Positions 11,167-21,664 of a DNA stretch of 21,720 bases are shown piece after piece. A program made the translations under genes and the position numbers. The notes beneath the pieces were generated by a model, which saw only the letters and a program-made list of their open reading frames with translations, made no database searches and was not told where the DNA came from. Source of the stretch: Pelargonium nanum (taxonomy: Eukaryota; Streptophyta; Magnoliopsida; Geraniales; Geraniaceae); assembly GCA_036897485.1 (NCBI GenBank), contig JAYMTF010001714.1, forward strand, positions 1 through 21,720, written 5' to 3'. Position 1 is the first letter of the stretch; every line of letters begins with the position of its first letter.

Positions 11167-11348
11167 AAGACATGTTGGGCCAAGTGGTTAAAACACTTTG
11201 GATTCCCTCTGAGGTCTCAAGTTCGAGCCTCCTTCTCGACGGTATGGGGTGGGATTTGTGGGGTGAGGTTTAGGGTGACGATCCCTTTGGGGAGTGAGAA
11301 ATATTGTTACTTCGAGTATGATGTCCCGTTGTTGATAAAAAAAAAAAA
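11167..11348 (+). mobile_element. tRNA-derived SINE with target-site duplications
   Basis: The 5' part contains GGGCCAAGTGGTTAAAAC (A-box-like, from about 11177) and AAGTTCGAGCC (B-box-like, about 11219-11229), spaced as in a tRNA-type pol III promoter. The body is GC-richer than its surroundings and ends in GTTGTTGAT plus a run of 12 A (11337-11348). The flanks 11152-11163 (GACAACATTGCA) and 11349-11360 (GACAACGTTGCA) match at 11 of 12 positions, which is a target-site duplication. The length of about 180 bp fits plant SINEs. It has no coding role. Confidence 0.85.
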
Positions 11349-11642
11349 GACAACGTTGCACTTGTAGTTTAAGGCGATGATCCAATGGCTCCGACCAAAC
11401 CACAACCTTTCAAACATCATTCTCATTCTATGCAACCGCTTCCTCCTTCTGCCTTGCACACATATGAATAAAAAAAAACTACTGCAAACTCTAACAATAC
11501 TTTAATTTGCTATCAAACCAAGTGTTCGGTATCTTAACGAGCGAGACCACAATTTGTTATATGCAAACCCAAGTAAATATCGCAGCTCTGAAAATAAAAA
11601 ACAATCGTAGCCACACAAAAATCCTAGCCAACTCTCAAAACG

Positions 11643-11995
11643 ACACAGAGAAAGAGAAAGCGGTGCAAACCCTAATTTTCTACGAATGTTATTTCATTTA
11701 TAAATTAAATGGTATATTCTATTACCAAGATGGATTGGTCTAAACTATATAAACGTTTTGAATTCTCTTTAAGGTTGGTGTTTCCATTTTTTATTTATGT
11801 GTTAAAATATTTTAAAAATATAATTAATTGCAATACCACCGCCATGTGTCCATATATATAGTTTGGCAAGCTGCCATTCTATTTCTGCCACCGACCATTT
11901 ATACCCCTACTTTCGGATAAAGTGACACGTGGGACCCCACAGCGCTTCCACGTGTAACTACTTCACCTGGAAGCAACCAATGTTGCAGTACCGAC
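11643..11995 (-). promoter_or_regulatory. Stress-type promoter-like cluster with no recognised downstream gene
   Basis: Read on the minus strand, the order is DRE/CRT core (ACCGAC on plus, 11990-11995), G-box/ABRE CACGTG (11949-11954), a second CACGTG (11926-11931), another ACCGAC (11890-11895) and a TATA box (11853-11860). A pyrimidine-rich leader-like stretch with a telobox follows (AAACCCTA on plus, 11667-11674; CT-rich 11643-11664). A CCAAT pentamer lies near 11976. This layout is that of an ABA/cold-type plant promoter. Downstream on the minus strand I see only very short frames before the SINE. It could drive a non-coding RNA or be left over from a lost or moved gene. Confidence 0.4.
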
Positions 11996-12297
11996 ATCCT
12001 ACTTTTAATTTTAGTCTCGCAATTAACAATAACTACCAAATTAACGGTTAACTACCAGATGAAGATTACCAATGAGATGCAGCCACGTTATTTAACAAAG
12101 TCAGTATTTAAAAATGATAAAGTCTCAATTTTTTGTAATTCTTTTTATACACATCACGAAAAATTTATGCAAAAATTTATAAAATCTGCCCCTATGCTAA
12201 AATTAATTTTAATAACATATTCTGATAATATTTTTAATAACATATTATATTTGATATTGCAAATTTTTATAATAAATCAAGTTATTATTAGTAATTG

Positions 12298-12493
12298 TTG
12301 TGTCATGTTTTTATTCCGGTATAAACCATGAGGTTCCTGAACGGGCCCGCAAACTCGCGGTTGACACTTTTAACCCGTTTTAGAATATCCAAACTGATCC
12401 TCATTCGTGGCGGGTAGGACCACAAAGGTTAAGCTGGAACAACCCCTTACTGGTTACTTACGCGTTCGTTGGTTGTTTGTGTCATGTTTTATT
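12298..12493. repeat. 161-bp GC-rich segment between 17-bp direct repeats
   Basis: TTGTGTCATGTTTT(T)ATT occurs at 12298-12315 and 12477-12493, differing by one T. Between the copies lies a segment much richer in GC than its surroundings, with GAACGGGCCCGC and AACCCGTTTT motifs. Direct repeats of this length suit a retroposon target-site duplication, but I could not find a pol III promoter, a poly(A) tail or LTR ends inside. The family is unknown. Confidence 0.5.
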
Positions 12494-12755
12494 AATGCAC
12501 ATATCATTTTATTTTAAAGAAGAACTATTTTTTTAATTTGAATATTTTTAAGAATGAAGCAAACAACATTTTATGACGTGAGGAGTGTTCATCAGATCCA
12601 TTATTTTTTATATCTAACAAAAGATATGATAAAATAAATATTTGAGTTGTAGAGGTTAGGATTTGGATCAAAGATCTACTGACCTTTTTTCTCCAAGTAT
12701 ATTTTCCTTTGGTGTTTCTCTCCTAAAAGTTCAATATAAAATTACACAATAGTAC

Positions 12756-13073
12756 CCACTTAGATCTTGTTTGGGAACACTTATTGGCCTGCAAAAGCCA
12801 CTTACACATCCATTAAAATCCACATCATAAAAATAACAACTTTTCTCTCTCCATTTATGTAATGATGAAGAAGTAGAAATAAGTAGAAATTTTTTACTTC
12901 TGTCATAAGAAGTAGAGAGAGAGACTCTATTATTTCAAGTTGTGTAATGATGACTTGTTAAAAAATTGATATTTATGCTACAAAATCACTTTTGAATACT
13001 TTTATTAGCAAACAACCCCTACTTTTAGAAGTGCTTCCAAAAGTAGGTAGAAATGTTGCCAAACAGCCACTTA
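12756..13073. mobile_element. hAT-like MITE, 304 bp with CCACTTA duplications
   Basis: The element spans 12763-13066. Its ends form imperfect terminal inverted repeats sharing TGTTTGGNAACA (left 12769-12780; right, reverse complement of about 13054-13065). CCACTTA flanks it on both sides (12756-12762 and 13067-13073), a 7-bp match close to the 8-bp duplication made by hAT elements. The subterminal regions repeat AAAAGTAG/CTACTTTT and AAGTAGAAAT motifs on both strands, common in hAT MITEs. It has no open frame. Confidence 0.65.
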
Positions 13074-13116
13074 CTCACACACTACCAGTATTAATATCAA
13101 TTGCTTTAGCCTTTCA

Positions 13117-13303
13117 AAAAAAATATATCAATCACTTTAGAAGTGATTTGAACACAATGGGACTATGATAACTAAATAGAGAATTCTTTATAAGTCACTT
13201 TAAAATATCAATCACAAAAAAAAATATCAATCACTTTAAAAGTCACTTTAAAATTTTGAACCACTTAATGAGACTATGATAACTAAATAGAGAATTCTTT
13301 CAA
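13117..13303. repeat. Tandem duplication of about 75-90 bp units
   Basis: A poly-A run plus ATATCAATCACTTTA is followed, after a variable part, by GACTATGATAACTAAATAG and then AGAATTCTTT. This arrangement occurs once at about 13117-13191 and again at about 13214-13303. The second copy has extra AAAGTCACTTTAAAATTTT-type sequence inside, and that motif is also present between the copies. This indicates a local duplication, perhaps by slippage. Confidence 0.7.
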
Positions 13304-13556
13304 AAAAACTATTCAAAATAATAAGAGATTAATTTTAAAAATATACTGTTTAACCGACAAGTGTCTCTTTTTCATTTGACATCGTTTCAAAGTTTTCACC
13401 ATAAAAAATAACGCTTATAAAATAAAACAAATAAAACTTGAAGGCATACCTACTTTGTTCAAAATGAATGTTTTTCTAAAACAAACTTAACTAATTTTAT
13501 ATTGAAAGGAAAACAAAAGTAAATTGGTATATACTGTAGTATATAGTAGACTAGTG

Positions 13557-13690
13557 GTGGTGACGGAAGTTTTGGTTTTGGCGAAGAGGATGATGACGTG
13601 GCAGGGGGGGTGGTTGGGGGGGCGGTCGGACAAACGGGACGCACCTTACAAGTGTACAGTGCCGATGTGTCGGTGACAGTGTGAGACTGA
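13557..13690 (+). other. GC-rich island with a G-quadruplex motif and an ABRE-like core
   Basis: Inside AT-rich DNA, this stretch carries two runs of seven G (13604-13610 and 13616-13622) separated by TGGTT. That satisfies a four-tract G3 quadruplex pattern. Just before it, TGACGTGGCA (13594-13603) contains the ACGTGGC ABRE core. The minus-strand frame over it (13459-13728) would encode a short T/P/S-rich peptide, but that composition simply mirrors the C-tracts and I do not call a gene. Confidence 0.4.
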
Positions 13691-13958
13691 GCCTTCTTTT
13701 TTTTATTTTCTTTCAATTGCGTGTTCATTACATAAAATCATATGATTTTTTTTTAATATGGCAAGAGACTTTCTGAGTTTCCCGCTTCAAAAATCTAGAG
13801 GTAAAATATTTATATCCTTGGTTAGAATGATGTAAAATGTTTGTAAAAAACATAAGCTTTGTTTGATAAATTAAGGTTTGGAAATTGTTCAAAAAAATCT
13901 ATGAAAAATTAAACCATCTGATAAAATTGTCTGAAATTATTATATTATTATAAATTTA

Positions 13959-14322
13959 TTAGAGCATCTCCAAAGACTCCAATGGAGATTAATAGAAGTG
14001 TAATAGCATAAAAAAATTGTGCATTACACTCTTATTATCAAGTGTGTGTAATAAGTATTATGCACATAATATTTATTATCCACATAATACATGATTACAC
14101 TTGACATTTGGCAAAATTGCTCTTCCAACCAAATAAAAATGATTTTAATAATATTAAACTAATACTAATGTGCATATAAAAAATGAATGTGGGTCCATGC
14201 TATTACACTTCTAGAGTGTAATCCATTGTAGAGAAAAATGTAACACAAAATAATAGATGAGGTGACAATTGTGGGTCCTACCTATTATACTATTTGAGTA
14301 TAATCCATTGGAGATGCCCTTA
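13959..14322. mobile_element. Harbinger/Tourist-like MITE, 358 bp with TTA duplications
   Basis: The element runs 13962-14319. Its ends are GAGCATCTCCAA at the left and TTGGAGATGCCC at the right, which form 12-bp terminal inverted repeats with one mismatch. TTA flanks both sides (13959-13961 and 14320-14322), the target duplication typical of PIF/Harbinger. Near the right end a segment is doubled: GTGGGTCC, TATTA.AC, AGT.TAATCCATTG. (about 14190-14236 and about 14272-14318). The interior is AT-rich and non-coding. Confidence 0.8.
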
Positions 14323-15062
14323 GAGAAATGCAACAATAATGTCAGGATGATGTGGCAACGATAACCACAATAATATGTCGTTGGACCCATATGAGGTGTC
14401 AATGAAATCGATGTATCGAGATAGGTCACTTGAGGTAGGGTTATTCCATAAGGCATGAAGGGGCCTAGATTGAGAGGTTTCTCTTGGAACGCACCATGTC
14501 TGAGACCTTCACGCGCTAGCAATATAGCGTATTAGGAAGTTTGAGAGATTACTAATCGGATATACCTTAGCTTAGAATTAAACCAGAGGCTCAGATGACT
14601 TGTTGAGTGGGATGCTTGAGAATGTAAACAATCTCAGTGAGATGGTACTTATTAGTGTTACATACTAAAAGTAAATTTTATGTATAGTTGGTTTAAGCCT
14701 AACTTTTACATAGAGTTGTGTTAATCACGTCAAGTAAAAAACTAAATTATACGCATAGCACCTTTCTGTAACAGGTTTCGAGTTGTGAAGGAACAAAATT
14801 CAATCCACTGATTCAAGCATCACATTTTTGTAGTAAAGACATTGAGAAGAAAAAAATCACTATTCCATTTTATTATATATGTTCCAAAATAATTGAAAAA
14901 ATATAAACCACATTCAAAACTTAGTTTCTTATTCTGCCTCCCTATCTTACTTCTCTCCAGTTCTATTTTCACTACAGATCACAACACAATACTTTTTCAT
15001 ATCATATGCCATTTGATTCTAAGCTAACACTAAACTCACAACAAATATTTACTTGAAAGTAC
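14323..15062. other. Intergenic DNA and 3' flank of the glycosyltransferase gene
   Basis: From 14323 to about 14900 there is mixed-composition DNA with no convincing frame. On the minus strand AATAAG (14928-14933), about 130 nt past the stop at 15063, is a possible poly(A) signal, which would place a 3' UTR at about 14900-15062. Confidence 0.35.
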
Positions 15063-18000
15063 CTATGATTTACTTGTTGCTCCATCCACAACTCCCAGCA
15101 CAGACTGTCACATCACAGCAAACCACAAGAAACAAAATCAAATCATTGTTTCTCAGTACCTAACTAATCTTTTTGCACGTATAATGAAGTTTATATGCTT
15201 GAAAGCGTACCATATTAAGAAGCCTAAGAGCTGCAGGCCGAGTGAATTTTCTTGCAAAGAGGAAGCACGTGGATGGCTTACCTTTGCTTGTGCACCATTC
15301 TCTTCGGTATTCGGTCTCATAATAGATGTTATCTATCTCCTGCACAAGTTATCTTATATGTCAACTCTTTTCCATAGCAAGAAACCATAATTCAGATTAT
15401 ATTTTTCTATCTAATTCACAATCTCATGCTTTCCAGCTTTTCTGAACTAGATCCTAGGCTGTTCTTGAATTCCATTTTAAATATCAGAAGAAGTGAAATT
15501 CATTTGGTTCATCTGGACAAAATAAGGCCAGTATAGCTGTTGACATTTCAATATATGATGTTCAATATAGAAGAATGTTTCCTGAGTTTCAATATAAAAA
15601 TATTGCATACTGTTTCGATACATGTAAAAATCATTTTCAATGAACTTTCAATGCCATCAGAAAACTCATTACATAGAGATAATGACCGTACCTTAATTGA
15701 CTGAACAAGCATTGGAGTCGCATCAGAAAACTTGTAAGTGACAGGATGCCATCCGCGGCGTTCACCATGTTTAGCAGACGAAATATCCCAAGAAGTATGT
15801 GTCAAAGATCTTCGTGTGATTTCTCCTTCTAGGCCTTCTTGCTGAATAATATAAACATAGCAACCAATCACAATTATATCCAAGAAAACTGCAAACACTC
15901 GGTACAGCTGTTTTACTTAACCTTTTTTATTACCCATCAAAAGAAACTATGATACTGTATTTACTAGTCATAAAATAAAATAATCACCCAACCACATATG
16001 AACAAACTTTACATTTTTAGTATCCAGCATATAAGTTCTGCAATAGACTACTCTGGTAGAGTTCGGATTAAATCTTTTGGAATGTGAATGGGAATCAAGA
16101 ATGGGAATGAGAATGAGAATCATATTCCAAAGCCATTTCATGACTATACAGTCAACTCCAAACAAACGCTACCTAAATCTCTTCCCAAAAGTTGAAACCA
16201 ACATATATGTACTTAAAACATAAATTGGAAAGCAGTGTATTTCAGGAACATTTGAGCATTAAGTCACCAAAAATACTTTAACTAACTAATATACATTCGA
16301 ACCGAACATGAAACTAGCTGTCAATTCTATTAATCTTTAGAGAAAAAGAGATGCCTAACTGATTAGTATTATTCATTTGCAATTTCCAGCGATACATATT
16401 TTTCATGGGTGATATCCATGTCGGAGAACCAAACAATAGTAATTTATATACAATTTAACAAGGCTCAGCATAGTGGAATAGAAATCTATCTTACAGCCAG
16501 CAGTGTCTGAACATAATGTTCATCAGGTATACAATTATGCTCCTTCCATCCCTCGGCAGGCTGCACAAGACAAGAACGCAAACTTATAAAATCAAAGTCA
16601 TGCCCGCTGATAATTATATATATATATGTGTGTTTAGATTGTTATATCCAATTTGTAGACAAATATGTTTCCCTTGTTGAAATATTTTTAGCATAAAAGC
16701 CGAACTACTTCATTGGGAAAGCTAAAATGGTAAGGAATACAGTTTCAAAAGATGAATTATTAAATATCAGCACTTACAAGGGGATGATCCCGCCAAAATT
16801 CAGGTAGTGACTTCCTCTGCATGATTATATGTACAAGTCAGTTACACTAGAGAGAGTCACAGGTCATCAACATGCAATAACAAATACTCTGTGATTTAGT
16901 ATCTAAAAGGAGTGCAGAATAAAGTAACAAAGCTCTCCTTACAAAACATAATTAGTACATATCAGAAACATACACCATCTCAGAAAGTGCAGCAAAGTTC
17001 ATATTCGGCTTCATAAATGTCTATAAAATCAAATTTTGTCTACCTACTTCTAATTGTTGGAGGACTATGCTAAGTTTCCAATTCATCTGAATCACCATCC
17101 TTCCCAAATATTTAAAATCCAATAACAGAAACTGAGCAATGTAAATTAGAATTTAAGCACCTATTGATTCGTTTAAGAAAAAACACCTAATGATTCGTGT
17201 TTAAACAACTCACACTAAGGATGGTGATGATTTGACCATATCCAGTTCTGTTGAAATAACTTACCATGCAATGTTGTTGAAACATAGGAAAGACAATATT
17301 GTCGTTTACTACAACCTCTGCATGCTTTCTGTTAAGAACAGCCCACTGAATAAAGCAGAAGTCAGGAGTCTGATAATTCGCAGCAGTATAAAGAAATTAT
17401 TTCTAAAAAGAATTCATGAAGAATTTCAAGCGCATCCAGCTTGTTGAATTGTTCACCTGAGATCCTTTCCTCCAATTAGCAACAGGAATAACAGGATCCA
17501 TCTTTGGATTGTAGCGCCCCTCTTTCGTATCAGCAAAGCTGCTTCCAGCAATTAATTGCAAGTACATTATAAGATAAAAACCCATAAATTGCACAGATTT
17601 TATAGCACAGACAAGATATTTCACACATTCTATTAAACCATTTTGAAATTGTGATAGTTCATGGAAAAGCGTAGGCCCAATAATGAACTAGATGCTAACA
17701 AGCCTTCAGATCTAATACATTTCCCAAAAACATGATGTACACTGTCGAAACTATAGGTCAATTCTAATAAAATCATGAAAATACTCTTCAGACTCTTTTA
17801 AACTTCTAGGTTAACTAGGATTACAGCAACTACCATTCTACCAATCCTACCAAAGCTGGGGTCGACTAGGCCATGCAGGACTAATGTAATGTCCCAAAAA
17901 AACATGCCTCCCCAGGTGCCTTGTGGATGGCCTTCGCCATGTGGCATGATCCTGTATGGACTCATAAACTCAGATGCCACCCTTTAACACAAGGAAAAAG

Positions 18001-20952
18001 TGTATGCTTCAAAAGATATCAACACGACTGAAGCTCATTCTTCAACCTGGATTGGGTCTTAGGTGAAATACTCCCCTCGGTTCTATTGATAACCAAGTTG
18101 GGTAGCGATAAGCTCCCTTTCCTCATTTGAAAACTCTAACCAAACCAACAAAAAAAAAAGAGCTAAAAAGAATGTGGAATATAGACATGACAATCAGTGG
18201 ATATATGTCATTCATTCATATATACACACGTATGTACGTGTGTGTGTACTGAATCTGCAAAAGGCAAACCAATGAAAGTAATTTATATAGCTGAGTTCAT
18301 TCAGTTAAGATAACTTGAGTTATACGCATGCCAATACATCTATTCAAGTGCAGTTTTAAGCTAGAATGCTGCATTCATGAACACTGGATTGTTGTAGTAT
18401 CTGAGTCTCACTGTTCATGCCATTTAAATTTCAATTCTGGAGCAGCTATCCAGCAGCACCAATATTACTCCACTACACTAACTGGGGGATGATAAGTAGT
18501 ATGTTTACCAGATGGCTTTCACATACAGAACAATTTATGAAATAACAAAGGAATGTGTGTGTGTGTGAAGCCTAGAGAGACTGATATGTGCAAATGAGAT
18601 ATCAAGAAAATCAGTATGCAGATAATATTTTCATATAATTTAGGCTTTAGTTTAGAGCATATGGATTCCTATAGAGGACTGCATGCCATGGATGAAAACT
18701 TGTCATAATTTTTTTTTATGGCATACATACCATATCTGTTTGATTTGGTTCACTCACCTGTCTACAAAACTAGTAGATGTTGACATTATATAGTCATATG
18801 TATAGCTGAAGTTGTATAGAGGTATGCAGCTGAAAAGAGATCAAGTAACTGAGCTATTGTTAGATAATAAACTTAAAAAAAAAAAAAAAAAACAGATCTG
18901 CTGGAAAGCTTTAGTAAGAAATGATCGCATAAAAAAAGGTGCAGTTTTTGAATGAAAAATATATGGGGGTAGATATGATCATCCTCACCTGTCTGAAAGA
19001 AAAACAAAGCGCTTATTAAAAGGATCTGCCAGTGCATGTCTAAGCAGTATACGCTCTGCCTCAATCATAGTTGCTCCTCCCCAATCTACCTGCAATAGGT
19101 TTTGTAATATCTCAGTATATACAGTCATACAGAAATCTGCATGAGAACTAAATGGTAGTTGCTATTATTTTTTATGATTCCAAGCATCACATGTTGACCA
19201 AAAAGATAAATTATAGTCTGCCATAAGAAATTCATTCTACTAAGCTATACAGTTTTTAGACCTCTAATAAAAGTTGTTTGAGGTCAATAAAGAAAAGTTC
19301 AAGGTCCCATTCCTAGGGATTGGTCAAATGCCACCCTCTTGACTATGTAAAGCACAGGATTTCATATGGGAAGATCCCTTAGGATAGTGTGTATTTACCA
19401 TCTTGGATAAATGATCGAAGAGTCATATGTTGAGCACATGTCGTGCATGGTATTGGACAAGAAAAAAGGTCTTGATGAGAAGAGAATAAGCTTTTGTTTC
19501 CTAAAACATGTCATCTTGTAATGGTTTCTTAATAAGCAACATCAGAAAATGCATTTAGGCCATTTGAGCACCTATTACAAGTAAACACCGTAATAAGATA
19601 TGAAACTGCCTCCGCAAAGAAGTTGTGTTGTTATGGAACTTCCAAGTTTCAATTTAAGATTCCTTACTATATCTAGAAACTATACCTGTATGCTGTCATT
19701 AAGTTGACGATCCAAAAAGTGGACCGATCTAGTTGTTTCCTTGCTCAGCAGAAACCCAGGTCTCGAATGAACAAAAATTGAGAATCTATTATCCTGTCCC
19801 TGAAAATAGCAGAAATGGTTCCTTAATATACTTAATCATATGAATATAGTGACACTTAAGAGCTTCACTTTAGTATAGTGGGTCAATATATCTTGAGCTT
19901 GGGGTACTTTAACCAAAAATAAATTGACTCCATACAATTAAGCATGCATAAATGCTGTATAATATAGTGTGCTAGTGAACCTTTACCCAATCACCACCGG
20001 CAGAGAGACTGCATAAAAGATGACAAGTTTATTGATAAGAGTTGAAATCAATGTTTCAAAAAGTAATTTGGGCTGATAAAAAAAAAGTTATTTGGGACAT
20101 CGTGAAAAGACGCATTGGTTCCGCATAACTCTCAATTAGGGAAATAATCCATGATCAATATAAAACCAATAGATGAAAAAAGTAATCCTATTAAATTTTA
20201 ATCTAAGCTCCCAACCTTACCAAGAACAAAAGATTCTCTCCTCTGACTTAGAATTCAAAACGTAAAATAGCTACCCATTTGATTACACTCACCCATTGTC
20301 AATCCTACCTACAACAATTCAGATTTGCAACATATACTTGACATTGGTATTGAGTGGTGACAAATGGCATAAGTTTAATCCGAAAGCACTACAATATAAG
20401 CCAAAAACTCTTCTAAAATTGTGGAGTAAGCAATGTCATTAAGGGCAGTTACTAATCTATTTTATCACACAATTATCAAATATTGCCCAAAGTAATCGCA
20501 CAGCCTTAATTCGTTACCAGTTGTCAAGACTCAAGAATCCTCCAAATTGATTACAAGTTACCAGCTGTAAAGCATCTTCAAAACCAAACTAATTTCAGAA
20601 AGCAAGAACAAAAGGCAATAAAACGATTTGTCCCATTTACGCAAACCACACTCACATTAAAAAAGAAAAAGAAAAAGAAAAAAAGCTTAAACTCAGAACC
20701 AAACAACAAAACATACAAATATCAGTAGCAGACCTGAAAGAATGCGTCCCAAACCAAGTCTAGAGGAAGGCGATTCCGTGCAATGAACAGAAACGCGATC
20801 TTGGGGGTCTGAACAAACGGACGCCGCAACGACGCCAGCTTGAGAACCTGGTTGTACTGAGTCTGCATCAGCACCAAGCTTCCAAAGCAAAATCCAAGCA
20901 ACAACACAGCCAAAACCTTCCTCTTCCATTTGAAGTTCACCTTCTTCTTCAT
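15063..20952 (-). CDS. Core-2/I-branching beta-1,6-GlcNAc-transferase family protein (GT14-type), eleven exons
   Basis: Exons are 20952-20734, 19799-19686, 19089-18989, 18829-18758, 17538-17457, 17345-17265, 16816-16778 (only 39 bp), 16560-16495, 15841-15692, 15339-15211 and 15104-15063. All introns are GT-AG and all phases agree, giving 364 residues, near the family norm. A basic N-terminus (MKKKVNFKWKRK) precedes one hydrophobic segment (about 13-29), so a type II Golgi membrane protein is expected. Motifs are KIAFLFIARNRLPLD, FSIFVHSRPGF, VDWGGATMIEAERILLRHAL, FVFLSDSCIPLYNF (139-152), GRYNPKMDPVIP, WRKGSQW (191-197), SLPEFWRDHP, CIPDEHYVQTLL (246-257), HPVTYKFSDAT and CFLFARKF. This is the plant DUF266/GT14 pattern. 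The exact sugar substrate is unknown. The last exon (13 codons plus stop, after TGACAG) has the weakest support. An overlapping frame starting upstream at 20980 is rejected because it loses the family motifs. Confidence 0.9.
18222..18248. repeat. TG/CA microsatellite with a perfect 9-bp palindrome in GT14 intron 4
   Basis: ACACACGTA (18224-18232) and TACGTGTGT (18235-18243) are perfect inverted arms around TG, inside a CA/TG-rich run. A second (GT)n run lies near 18555-18568 in the same intron. These look like ordinary simple repeats. Confidence 0.7.
18875..18892 (+). repeat. Poly(A) run of 18 in GT14 intron 3
   Basis: An uninterrupted run of 18 A on the plus strand (poly-T in the transcript) lies about 46 bp upstream of the exon 4 acceptor in transcript direction. 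I looked for a retroposon body next to it and did not find one. Confidence 0.7.
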
Positions 20953-21116
20953 CTATCTTATCAACTCCTTCCAATTTCACTTCAATTCCTCCTCCACCAT
21001 CACCTATTAGGGCTTTAGCTATAGCTTACCCCCACAAAAATGCTCACCGAGCTTGGGTCCGAGAGCCATCCAGATCCACGGAATGTGTTCACAAACAAAT
21101 GTTGGAGCAGTGAAAT

Positions 21117-21323
21117 TCAAAACTCGAGAAAATTTGCAGCACTGACTCGACATGTGAGCTTGTTATTATAGTAGTAGTGTTTATCGAGGGAGGTGTCGTA
21201 AAGTTGCTCGTATTTTTTTGCCTTGCTTGTGAAGCAGGGGATCAGAGCTTGCAAAGTTTCAGACTCGCCCTTTTTGGCAAACAAAATTACGTCCTTGCCA
21301 CTGCCTTGGGTACTAAACGACAT
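21117..21323 (-). other. Possible 68-codon upstream open reading frame in the GT14 leader
   Basis: On the minus strand an ATG at 21323 opens 68 codons and ends at 21117, 164 bp before the GT14 start codon at 20952. The product begins MSFSTQGSGKDVILFAKK and matches no family I know. A GGCCCAA element (plus TTGGGCC, 21358-21364) lies just upstream and resembles the site II/TCP motif near plant transcription starts, so the frame could sit in the 5' leader. Alternatively, transcription may begin downstream of it and the frame would mean nothing. Confidence 0.3.
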
Positions 21324-21664
21324 CGTATAGTCGAGCCGCGGTGGGTGCTTTGAGCTGTTGGGCCGATAAATTGATGGATCAACGGCCAGTAAGTAGTAAT
21401 TAGGGAGCGAAACGAGAAGCAGTGAGTTGAGGAAGAGTGGTGGTTACAACTAATAATGGAAGCTTTGTTGGCTTTTTATTAGAAGAAAAGCAACTGTGAG
21501 ATGAGGAAGCTGCCTGCCAACTAGGGTCATGCATTCATAGGCTCGTGACATTATCTGTCCCTGCCTTTTCTGTTTTTAATGTATTTTTATCTATATATTC
21601 ACCTTGTTCTAAGGTCACATGACCCTACTCGGTTTAACATTGTTAAAAAATGTTAATTATCTTA

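Noticed and set aside
12059-12331. Plus-strand 90-codon frame next to the orphan promoter
   Set aside because: It is rich in Ile, Asn, Lys and Phe, as expected of translated AT-rich DNA. It also lies on the wrong side of the promoter-like cluster, whose TATA box reads toward the minus strand.
13459-13728. Minus-strand frame encoding a T/P/S-rich peptide
   Set aside because: The composition reflects C-tracts opposite the G runs. There is no family motif and the rest of the frame is low-complexity.
14211-14522. Minus-strand 103-codon frame
   Set aside because: It starts outside and ends inside the Harbinger/Tourist-like MITE and has no recognisable domain.
16080-16173. GAATGG/GAATGA short repeat next to a hAT-like end (CCAAACAAACGCTACC)
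   Set aside because: Only one end was found, with no partner inverted repeat or target duplication, so no element can be called.
17798-18160. GC-richer part of GT14 intron 4 ending in a run of A, considered as a SINE
   Set aside because: No A box/B box pair or flanking duplications could be found. The minus-strand frame at 17798-17980 has no known domain.
20693-20980. Longer minus-strand frame starting at 20980, overlapping the GT14 start
   Set aside because: It is in another frame, is acidic, lacks the membrane anchor and does not join the next exon's conserved sequence. The frame from 20952 does.
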